Position numbers and translations under genes: made by a program. Positions 1 through 9,251 of a DNA stretch of 64,000 nucleotides are shown here, one piece after another; within the stretch, counting starts at the first letter, position 1; every line of letters starts with the position of its first letter. The DNA lies in NCBI GenBank assembly GCA_016165875.1, contig JABBOT010000004.1, forward strand, positions 4,285,351 to 4,349,350, in the 5' to 3' direction. Source of the DNA: Acanthopleura granulata. Lineage: Eukaryota; Mollusca; Polyplacophora; Chitonida; Chitonidae. The notes below the pieces were generated by a model, which searched no databases, had not been told where the DNA came from, and saw nothing but the letters and a program-made list of their open reading frames with translations.

Positions 1-960
1 ATAGGACCCTCACAATATATTTCATCTCAGTTAATAGAACATATATAAATGTTGTGTTCACTTTCCTCTTTTATTAATGTAGGTTAAGTTGAATCAATGA
101 TTGCATTGTTTTGCATATGACATTTTTTTGCTATAATTGTTAAACTGTGGAGTGAAGAAGAATTTGCGGTTAGGTCTTTTTCTCTGATAATAACCTAGGA
201 CTTCTTACCTCACCTTTTGGGCCATCGCAAGCGCATTTGGTCGATATTTTAACAACTTAGTCGTGCTGTTATGTGTGTTTGTCTACACACCGTGACCAGA
301 TCTACTACAAACAGCTTATATACATGAGGCAACTATTTCAGCAATATTGGGATGTATCAGTATGATGTTCTGTACATTTTTTTTTATTATTCTGGCTACT
401 GAAATAGACAGGGATTTAAAGAAAACCAAAATGATGAAAAAAAAAAAATAAACAACACTTCCACCAAAATCCCATTAAAAACCTTTAGGGACCTTATTTT
501 GGTGGGTTGATTTGGTTACACCCAAAGAACATGTTTCCAGTGATGTTCTTTCCAGTGTGAAGAGATTCATGTTGCTCACTTCAAAACAGCATGTACAGGT
601 ATAAAACGATAAAATAATCCTGATAAAAGAATTTGCATCTTTGTGTAAATGTTATAAAGATTCTGTTTTACAGTGTTAACCATTTCACAGTAATACATTC
701 TGAGCAAATATACTCCATTTATTATGCCTCTGCTATAATACTAAAGTGATCAAAGAAAGAAGAAAAACATACTAATGTTATCATAAATATAGGTATGGAA
801 CTAAACCATTATACATGTACCCTATGTTGAAAAAAATATATGCTGTAAATTTAAAATAATATCATCTGAAAGGTGTCTTCACATTTGACAACCTAAGAAT
901 ATCACTGGTATGTGTCTACGTGACCTGTAGATGACCCTGCTAAGTAAATCTACATGTATA
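1..960. other. AT-rich noncoding stretch
   Basis: I see no exon with protein-like sequence, no RNA gene and no repeat copy recognisable elsewhere in the window. There are short A and T runs only. It may be intergenic, or an intron of a gene that begins to the left, for example the missing part of the HECTD3-like gene. Confidence 0.5.
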
Positions 961-962
961 TC

Positions 963-1440
963 TTTGTATAGGGCCCTGCTCTGTGAAGCTGTGTCTATGT
1001 ATGGGTCCCTGCTCTGTGAAGCTATGTCTCTGTATGGGACCCTGCTCAGTGAAGCTATGTCCTTGTATTGGTCCTGGCTCAGTGAAGCTATGTCTTAGTA
1101 AGGGCCCTGTTCAGTGAAGCTATGTCTATGTATAGGACCCTGTTCAGTGAAGCTATGTGTATGTATAGGACCCTGTTCAGTGAAGCTATGTCTGTGTATA
1201 GGATGCTGCTCAGTGAAGCTATGTCTTAGTTTGGGCCCTGTTCAGTGAAGCTATGGCTATGTATAGGACCCTGTTCAGTGAAGCTATGTGTATGTATAGG
1301 ACCCTGTTCAGTGAAACTATGTCTGTGTATAGGACGCTGCTCAGTGAAGCTATGTCTGTGTGTGGGGCCCTGCTCTGTGAAGCTATGTCTGTGTGTGGGG
1401 CCCTGCTCATTGAAGCAGTGTCTGTGTATTTGGCCATGAT
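963..1440. repeat. 33-bp minisatellite, about 14 units
   Basis: Tandem units read like TATAGGACCCTGTTCAGTG followed by AAGCTATGTCTGTG, 33 bp long, with scattered substitutions. Because 33 is a multiple of three, short open frames with an 11-residue period appear on both strands. These are best taken as by-products: some units carry TAG in one frame, and there is no splice or start context around them. Confidence 0.9.
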
Positions 1441-2281
1441 GTGTAGAAGCATGCCTTTGGAGATTAGCTCAAACTTCATACATATATCTTTAAGTATGTT
1501 TTGTACTAATAGTCAATCTAAACTTTATAAAAATACTGATGTAGAAGAGCAAATCAAAAAATACTGACCCTATGGCTATCATATGACCTACTCTGCTGAA
1601 GTTTATTACCCTATTTCATTTCCCTTCTAAAGCTAACATGAAATGGTCTACAGAAAGTTACTTTCTCTGCTAGAACCAGAGTGAAACTGTCTTATGTGAA
1701 ACTGGTCATGTTTCTGTAATAAAACTACTGTAGTGCCACATGTAAAATTATTTACTCTAGGAGCAGTGTGGAAGGGTCCTGACTCTAGTTAGAAGAAGTT
1801 TATAAAAATATCTAATCTGGAACAAATGTAAAACAGTCCCAAGTGTTGTAAAGTTAATTTACCCTTCTAGAGCATGTATATGCGAGGCAATCCCTAGTAG
1901 GGTAAAGTTTATTTACCCTTGAAGATCCAGTCAGGAAAATCAGAAATATTACCCAGTTCACTAGTGAAAAGTTTCAGTAAAATAATGATCAGGAACCAAA
2001 TTCGCTGTGTGTAAATTAAAGCCTATAACATTTACCCAAATTGTGAAGTTAAAAATTTCAATTAAAATAAGTATCAAAGAGGTGTGACCATGATGTGAAA
2101 ATGATGTGATGGTGTCTGGAACTAATTTCTACATCTCTTGTCTTGGACTGGATCAGACTCACAACCATAAAAGTTAGACTTATAGTCCATGTAACACAGC
2201 TGGTGGTGGTGTCAATGTACAAACATTTGCATGCAACACTCTAGGCAGAAAGACACAGTCCAAACTTTAGTGGGATTTGGC
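1441..2281. other. Noncoding stretch, probably holds the 3' UTR of the GT31 gene
   Basis: This lies directly downstream of the minus-strand glycosyltransferase stop codon. On the minus strand, AATAAA-type signals occur (for example at plus coordinates 1908-1913), so part of it is probably 3' UTR. No other coding signal is seen. Confidence 0.35.
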
Positions 2282-3981
2282 TCATTTGCGTCGTTTTCTC
2301 CAGAACACCATAAAAAATATAAAAAATATCACCCCTACATCGACAAACATGAGCAAGACAGCAAACATCCACACATTGTTCGTCTGGACATCAGGATTTT
2401 GTGTTAGTTCCAGTCCAACAGGAAACTTGCCCAGGAGGAAGGATTGGTCTTTGGACTGCATGATCGTCCTCCACAGGGAGCGCATCATGGAGGCTTCCTT
2501 TCCAGCAAAGTGATAGTCCAAGATTCCTATCATGATTGGGCCATGAGCATATGAAGGGTGTAAATACTTAGCCATCACAGAGTCCTGGGTGGAAATGCCC
2601 ACGTAAGCCTCAAAAGTGTCTTTGAATTTCAAACCTAACTTTTCCACAAGGACACCGGTCCATGCGTCATCAGGCATAAAAGAAGGAGTGTCAAGGGACA
2701 TTAGGTAGAGTTTGGTGATAATGTCAGACGACACGACATAAGCTGTCCCTGAGCAGTAGGCAGGATAGGCTGAGCCAGGATACTTTTTGACAGAAACGGC
2801 ATATTTAGAACGGCTGTGGATGGCTCTGGTGCAACACGGGAACAGATAACACAGTGTGAAATGATCTTTGGTGGTTTCTGTGGCCAACTGAGAGAGCAAG
2901 TAGGGGACGAGTTTGTGTGTGTCAACAATGATGGAATCATCGCCCACCATGACAAAACTTGCATGAGGGCAGTAGGTTTTAGCCCATTTCCATGCCATGA
3001 CAGTCTTCAGTGTCAAATTCGAGTAGGACTCATCAAAGTCTTCCTGAATAATATCGTCGAAAATTTGGCTCTCTCTAGTAAGTGCCCTTTGAATCTGTGT
3101 GTCGGCTGGCTGAGCAAAAAGAAAAACGAATTTGACAGTGAGATTCTTGAAGTTTTCTTGCATGGCCCAGGTCTCCCTCATGGCCATACGCCGGTCATAA
3201 TGAGAGAAGATTGAGCGGATCATGACCAGCAGTAATACTTCCTTGTGGTCTCGGCACAGGGTAGGCTGGTTGATGATGTAACTGTAGTTGTGAGGGTTAC
3301 AGTTCTCAGGAGCAGTGTAGAACAGGAGAGGGACGGCCGAGTCCTTGGGTCTGGGCACAGGGGTGATATGCCTGTCCTCACCACCACTTGGTCCCTTTAC
3401 CTTCTCCTCCAGCTCCTGAACACCATCTTCCTCCATACCTCCTCCAGCATTCCTTACTTGGCCTAAAACTGAAAACAATACGAAAACAATACGTTCAAAC
3501 TTACAACTTGAAACACCTTTTTAATTTGAACAGTTTGTTCAGGGTTGCTGAAACAACTTTTTAGCTTGAAGTTCATGTAATCTTAAATTAATATTTCAGC
3601 ACAGACACAGTGATGAACAATAATCTTTTGCTTCATCATGATGCTGTTCAAATCCAGCACATGGTTGCACATGCAAATAACTTAAGTAAAATTTGGCATA
3701 CATGTGAAATATTCTTGAATGCGGTATAAAACACCAATCAAATAAAATCTTGACATGAGCTGGTTGTGGTTATGACGTCACTTGAAATGTAGGTGACCTA
3801 TCCACTGAAAGGCAAGTACAAGTATCTTAACCTCACAACCACAACCAGCCTACAGTAATATACATGTACACCAATCACAAAATTTTGCATATATATATTA
3901 CATGAGAATATACATGTTACCTTCATCTTTAAGTCCAAGCACAGCACAAAGGAATAGCAGTTTGCCAAACCAGCCCAGCAT
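2282..3981 (-). CDS. GT31-family beta-1,3-glycosyltransferase-like protein, two coding exons
   Basis: The coding exons are 3921-3981 (ATG) and 2282-3468 (TGA), joined in phase 1 through GT..AG borders; the product is 415 aa. GT31 (galactosyltransferase, Pfam PF01762 type) signatures in order are RETW at about 118-121, the ESQIFDDIIQEDF / YSNLTLKT block at 153-176, GDDS at 196-199 where the metal-binding DxD sits, YCSGTAYVVS at 258-267, and PDDAWTG at 286-292. The first exon gives a hydrophobic N-terminus (residues 5-17) that could be a cleaved signal peptide or a short anchor. Residues 386-409 form a second, C-terminal membrane segment, followed by a basic tail ending WRKRRK. Family members normally act in the Golgi or ER lumen and transfer a sugar from a UDP-sugar, anchored by an N-terminal segment. 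The Ser at the third position of the DxD and the C-terminal anchor are atypical. N-glycosylation sequons lie near residues 81, 129 and 171. Donor and acceptor sugars cannot be told from sequence. Confidence 0.85.
3700..3752 (+). repeat. SINE 3' tail fragment in the GT31 intron
   Basis: The sequence has GTGAAATATTCTTGAATG followed by a run close to AAAACACCAATCAAATAAA, the 3' end shared by the many full SINE copies in the window. The body is absent. Confidence 0.7.
3759..3856. repeat. Short inverted repeat in the GT31 intron
   Basis: GAGCTGGTTGTGGTTATG near 3760 is matched by its reverse complement (CACAACCACAACCAGCC) near 3834-3851, with one mismatch over about 16 bp. This could be a small foldback or MITE remnant. 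Only one copy is seen. Confidence 0.4.
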
Positions 3982-4025
3982 TATAGCACACCTCCACATT
4001 TCGGGGTCAGTTCAGGACTGCTCAT
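3981..4025 (-). promoter_or_regulatory. 14-codon upstream ORF overlapping the GT31 start (TAATG)
   Basis: On the minus strand an ATG at 4025-4023 opens a 14-codon frame. Its TAA stop (3983-3981) shares its last base with the A of the glycosyltransferase ATG. This is a stop-start overlap of the kind that can couple termination to reinitiation. Whether the transcript includes it is unknown: a possible splice acceptor (CATTTCAG) lies just upstream of it. Confidence 0.45.
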
Positions 4026-5903
4026 GGTACTGAAATGATGTATCTAGGCCAAGACGATGTAACTGCTGTAGCTTTCTGTAGACAAACAAAATAAAAACAG
4101 CAACTTATCACAAGCATTATACCTTCAAAAGTTCCCTTGCCCATAATACCACATGAACCACCATTACAAGATCTCTGCAGAACTTTAGTGAATCCAGTGC
4201 TTCAGTGTTGCCTGACAATTTTGTAGCCTGTACTAAAATCTCTAAAGATATCAACACCAGTTCATTATAGGTTGGTTAGTTGAAAGGCAATGGTCATTGA
4301 ACGTACACTTTGTGGCACTTGTCACACAATGTATAACACAGTGCAAGATCTTGCAGACTTCAAACAGCTATGCAAGATTATGTACACAATTTGATGTGTG
4401 GTATTCAGCTGCGGGTATTTGTACTGATGATGGACTCAAGCAAGCAGACTCACGTACATGTAACTCATTTTTCCTCTGTTATGCTGATGGCCAGAGATCA
4501 ACTGTAACTTCAGCAGGAGTTGCATGCAGTACTGTATCCAAAGCCGGACGAATCTTGACCTAGAATCACATGCAAAAAATCTGCTTTATACGACTGTAAA
4601 ATTAAACAATGTTTTTCCTTTACTGTTAAAGTATATTTTGCATATTCATGTAAAAAAAATTATTGCTTGATGCCGAATGACAGGCTATACCTGTTGTGAC
4701 CAATTCGAATTTCGACGCCAAAGTGTCGTCAATGGCGCCAGATCTACCAAGAAATTCTGTTGGCTGTCGCCTTGCGAGGAGTCAGAACAGTCAAAATTTA
4801 AACACAGACTAGAGTGGGCTCTGACGTCAAAGACGACTTGTAAATTCGTGTAACCTGTTGGGGACAGTCAGACTAGATTAGATGCTGTGCATCCACAACC
4901 GCACCAGCCCAATATAGAAAGTCGTAATAGATGCACAATATCTGGACTACATTAGAACGTGCATCAAAATGACACCGACGTTTAGTTCAGGTGCATGCAT
5001 TACATGCAGTCGAAGTACTTGTAGTTAAAATAGATTGAAATCTTCCCGAATACCATTGCCCATAGTCAGTTAGTAATCCTGAACGCCTCCAGGTAACTGG
5101 TACTTCCTGCTAACCAACTGTACTTTGACAACAACAACACATTTCCTCGCAGAAAAACTTCTCAAGGGAAGTAACTCCACGTGGCTGTCAAAAGGAGTAC
5201 ATGTACCCCACTGCAAATGTTGTTAATGAGGAGATTTGGGTGGTTTCGTCCATTATCAACGAAAGTTTTAACCGTTGTCATATTTATACAGTTTTCTGGA
5301 CTTTCTTGTGTGGTAAATGGTTTTACTTAGACAAGACACAGGCCATACCTTCAAGTGTTTAGCAGTTTTCTCTATTTTCATCAAATTTTTGTCAGTTTTT
5401 ATTCTGTCGTACGTGAGCTTTAGCATAGCTATTATTCTTATGGCTCAAATCAATAACTGAAAGGACAAGGACATTACTTTTGGACATTACTTTTGCAAGG
5501 CACCCAGAATACGTGTTATATTTTATTCTATTCCATCCTTGATTTTCATACCCAAGGTCCAGGATCACGTAGCTGTCTCACATGTAGATTTAAAACTGAC
5601 TTAGTCATAACTTCAAGACTGGTTACAGTTCTAAAATTGCAACTTATATAAGGAATTTTGACTTCAATAGTTAGAGTTGCCATAGATTTTCTTGACAAAA
5701 TGGAAAATTAATGTTAAAGTTTAAAAAGGCTGAAGGGCTGGAATAAAACTACAAGTTGAGACAAAGCCTGACTTAAATGTAAGTCAGAGACAGTTTCTTG
5801 ACCCTGGGGCCACTTGATTTACATGAAGGCCGTGTTGAGACATTCTGGAATATCGCTGTTTGGAGTATTGATAGTAGGACATGTTCGAAATGACTGCTTT
5901 CAG
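4026..5903. other. Noncoding stretch between the GT31 and HECTD3-like genes
   Basis: This holds the presumed 5' UTR and promoter of the minus-strand GT31 gene (around 4030-4100) and a somewhat CpG-richer stretch at about 4690-4860. I looked here for upstream HECTD3 exons and found none that continue the reading frame convincingly. Confidence 0.4.
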
Positions 5904-8900
5904 ATCCACGCTATCAAACAAGGGCTGCTGAAGGTTGTTCCTCAAGCAGTGTTAGACCTTCTTACATGGCAGGAGCTGGAGAAAAAGATTTGTGGTGATC
6001 CAGAAATCACATTGGAGGCTCTGCGGGGAACAGGTAAGTGTTTTGTGATTTTTTTCTTTTGTTTTTTTCTTCAAATTCACAGGACAGTTTATTGGATCTT
6101 TGATTTGTGTACCAGTAGTGTTAATTATTCAAGGTTTAGAAGTTATTAGACCAAGGTTATTGTGATGAAGTCATTTGAACTTGACACAGTCATATGTAGA
6201 TGTGGTGTTTGATAATCATTTCCCATGGTTGAATGATAGTAGTACATCCCTCTCTCAGTATAACACAGTTACACATGTGTACCCCAGATTTTTCACAAAG
6301 ATCTTGCTGCATACATGATCTGTACACTCTTTCACAAGTTTCAGTAAAGAAAACCTTCAGATGTTGTTAATTCTTTGAACTCAGAAGCTTGGTTACGATG
6401 CAATTATTAAATAAAAACTATGATATTATGCTGATTGTTTTGCACAGTTAACATCCAGCATCATCCCTGTATTATATCAGCCATAGGCTATCAGTGGGTA
6501 ATAAATTTCATACAACACGTTTCATTTAAAACAAGCATGGAAGATTTGTCTCCCGGCAACAGCATTGTAATGAGGGAGAGGTGTAACTGTATAGTGTATA
6601 TATCCTTGACCCCATTTGGCCTTGTGCAAGGCTGTCTTTGCATATATGAATGATTTAAATTGGATAAACGATTGATAGTGAAGTGATTTTGGGGGGTCTT
6701 GTCATAAGAGTTATTTTATATCATGGAGGGTATTTGTTATTCCTCACTCAGAGGATGCAGTTCACATTCCCAGGCATCTACAGTTCTACATATACATACA
6801 TGTATAAATGGTAGACAGCACTCATTGGGCCATTCGTGTGGCCTTACGTGAACCTTTAGGGACGTAACTTTATCACCTTCTACAAATACTGCATTGGCAT
6901 TAAGCATGTGAAATTGTTTGCATCCTCATGTGGGAAATTGTGTTACCCTAAATTACCTAAAATTTCGTCCATGGCTAAAATGCTTATTTGTTAGGGTTCT
7001 GAGGGTTCTGCTTACCTTATAAGAGTGTTTTGAGGTTTGTTTGGCAGGTAAGATGATATCCCACAGGAAAACTAAGTTTCGGCATCAAGAGTAACATTTT
7101 ACGACATTAATTTGCCTCTAAAAGTGCACTTTATTGGGAAACATTTAGGGTAGTTAATCACTTTGTCAAAGCAGTTTGGTCCAGGTGCTCTTGTTTCCTC
7201 TACCCATTATATGTACTTCACGTATAATGCGAAAATTCTTGAGCACACCTTTCATTACCAATGAAGTCAGACTTAACTAGTCACATGTGATGTGATAATT
7301 TGATTTGATGGCCTGTTTGCAGTCCACTATGATGACCTGGAGGCAACAGACATGAGGGTGAAGTACCTGTGGGAAGCATTGAAAGCCTTCTCTAATGATG
7401 ACAGAAGTCGTTTCTTACGCTTTGTCACTGGTCGCAGAAGACTGCCAGCCCCTATGTATGTGTGTCAGGGCAAAGGGTGAGCATGTGTCCACATCATAAT
7501 GTAGCGAAGTGCAGTTATTTGCAGTGGAAAATCTTTCCTGCCTACAGTTATTCTGGCCTGCGTAGTGAAGTCAATATGCTTCTTTCAAGATGCGATGTTA
7601 CCCCAACAGAGTGATGTCCCTTTGTGATGTGACGTTGCTGCTTGTGGGATGGTATGGTCAATCGGCATAATTTAATATAAGCTGGTATAAGATGCAATAA
7701 TGAAAATTTATCAGAAACAATGAAATAAAATTCTGTCGATGCTGGATATCATTTTGGGCTGCAGGAAGGTATTTCTGACTAGATTCGTCTGAACACAGAA
7801 GCTGCCGTGTTAAATTATAAGCATGTGACCCTACCATTCCATAAACAGGCATCGTCATGTCCTAAAGGGAAATCACTTCACTGTTGTATCGTACTGTCTA
7901 TTTCTGCCTTTTCCATGACCTTTGTGTAGGCAAACTGGTGACGTATTACTCCAACATTGCAAACAAACAGTTTGCAAATTCATTCATGACTCGAGTTGCC
8001 ATGGCATGGGAAAAGGCACCACATTGTCTCTTGCAAGTTTTCTTTTCTGCAAAAGTAACTGGTACCCTCACTGGCTGGTCTTTCCTCTGAGAACACAACC
8101 TTGACCAATCATATTAAGTCCTCGCTGAGTCTCTGCTTCATCTTTGGCTTCGTGCACATTGTTCACCTCCCAGTTGGAAGAAGCACATTAACTATCATTA
8201 CAGTGCAGGTTTCAGAGGTGTGAAGTGTACTTATAGCTGATGGCTACGCACTTAGCACTAAGTATGTTTCATGCAGCCAGGCCCACTTTCCTCCACTCAT
8301 AAACCCACACATTGTCATATAAGTGCAATATTGTTCAGTAAAACATAAAACCATGATCAAATAAATGAGTAGATTTAATCCTCTTTGTATTTATGGTAGG
8401 GACATCTGGTTGAATTAAAACAGTATATGAAATTGACTTGTCACAAAGTAGTGAGAAAGCCCCATGGATTACAGTATTATTTTGAGCTTGTCTGTTTTAA
8501 CCAAGTTGTGAGAAAACCCCATGGACACATGATGGCGGAGTAATTGGGAACGTGTCTGTTTTCAGAGATGCTATAGATGTGCTGCCTGAGTCGTCAACCT
8601 GTGGAAATATTCTCTACCTTCCTAGTTATACCAGGTATAGTCATTAAGGTGTCGTTTAGTTTACTGGCATAATTTTGCATTCTTACATTTTTATAACGAT
8701 CCAAGACAGTCATATTGTAACAGATTAGCAAGCTTGTCCCAGATGCATCAGGTTCATGTAGTAAGGCGGGAGATATAAGTACTATGTCCCTCTGGTCTAG
8801 TGGTAGATCTGTGGACTGGAAATCCAGAGATTGCTAGTTCAAATCTCAGGACAGTAAGTCCATTCTCACAATGTTATGTAAAGTAGTTTGTCACGAGCTT

Positions 8901-9251
8901 GGTGAGGAGCAGTGGTTTTCTTTCATATGTGCAAGGTTTTTTTGACCCATAAGCCTTTCAAGGTCAAACACAGCATGAAAAAGTGAAACAAATGCCTGTA
9001 AATGAATAAATCAATCAGTACATCTCTTTTATCGGTCAAATAGGAGGAATTTTGCATTGCTACTTTTACATGTATGTTTGAGTGCAATATAATGATTAAT
9101 ATATTGTATTTTGCATATGATGTATGAATATATTAAAGCTAAAAATATTTCTTTTTTAATTTTCAGTGCAAAAGTGGCAGAAGAAAACATTCGCTATGCA
9201 GCTTATAACTGTGTAGCTATTGACACTGATATGTTTCCCTGGGATGAATGA
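5904..9251 (+). CDS. HECTD3: HECTD3-type E3 ubiquitin ligase, C-terminal four exons (partial)
   Basis: The exons are 5904-6033, 7323-7476, 8566-8634 and 9167-9251 (TGA), all with AG/GT borders and matching phases; together they give the last 145 residues. The first exon carries [18 protein letters not shown] and [11 protein letters not shown], the second [15 protein letters not shown], the third [13 protein letters not shown], and the last [19 protein letters not shown]. From memory these follow the human HECTD3 C-terminus closely. The Cys in SSTC is the position of the HECT thioester cysteine, so the catalytic lobe is intact. The protein would accept ubiquitin from an E2 and pass it to substrates. 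The N-terminal two-thirds is not found between here and the minus-strand GT31 gene. The gene may start left of the window with the GT31 gene inside an intron, or this may be a truncated copy. The 5' border is the splice acceptor TTTCAG at 5898-5903. Confidence 0.85.
6944..7152. mobile_element. MITE-A copy 1 (inverted-repeat element)
   Basis: This lies in the first visible HECTD3 intron. It starts TACCCTAAATTACCTAAAAT and ends ACATTTAGGGTA, the reverse complement of the start but with part of the right arm deleted. The body, with TTCTGAG, a TTTGTTTGG..GGTA stretch and GATGATATCC, matches copies at 22219, 26214, 32053 and 34466. Confidence 0.65.
7640..7850. mobile_element. Candidate MITE with about 35-bp imperfect inverted ends
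   Basis: The left end carries GGGATGGTATGGTCA and then TAATTTAA. The right end, read on the other strand, carries GGAATGGTAGGGTCA and TATAATTTAA. The spacing of the two blocks is nearly the same on both arms. It sits in the HECTD3 intron between 7476 and 8566. No second copy is seen in the window. Confidence 0.45.
8786..9020 (+). repeat. tRNA-like SINE or tRNA pseudogene
   Basis: GGTCTAGTGGTAGATCTG (A-box-like), a CTGG/CCAG arm and AGTTCAAATCTC (B-box-like) are spaced as in a tRNA. However, the anticodon stem has a G-G mismatch and the outer acceptor pairing is poor. It is followed by about 140 bp ending in AATGAATAAATCAATCA. It lies in the last HECTD3 intron, so I read it as a tRNA-derived retroposon rather than a working tRNA. 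Confidence 0.5.

Noticed and set aside
2816..3214. Plus-strand 132-codon open frame
   Set aside because: It is antisense to the GT31 exon, whose frame carries the family motifs.
7900..7960. Similarity of GGCAAACTGGTGACGTATTA to sequence near 43,218
   Set aside because: The match is short and has no defined ends, so a repeat family cannot be supported.
8786..8860. Functional tRNA gene
   Set aside because: A- and B-box-like motifs are present, but the anticodon stem has a mismatch and the acceptor stem does not pair well. It continues into a SINE-like body.
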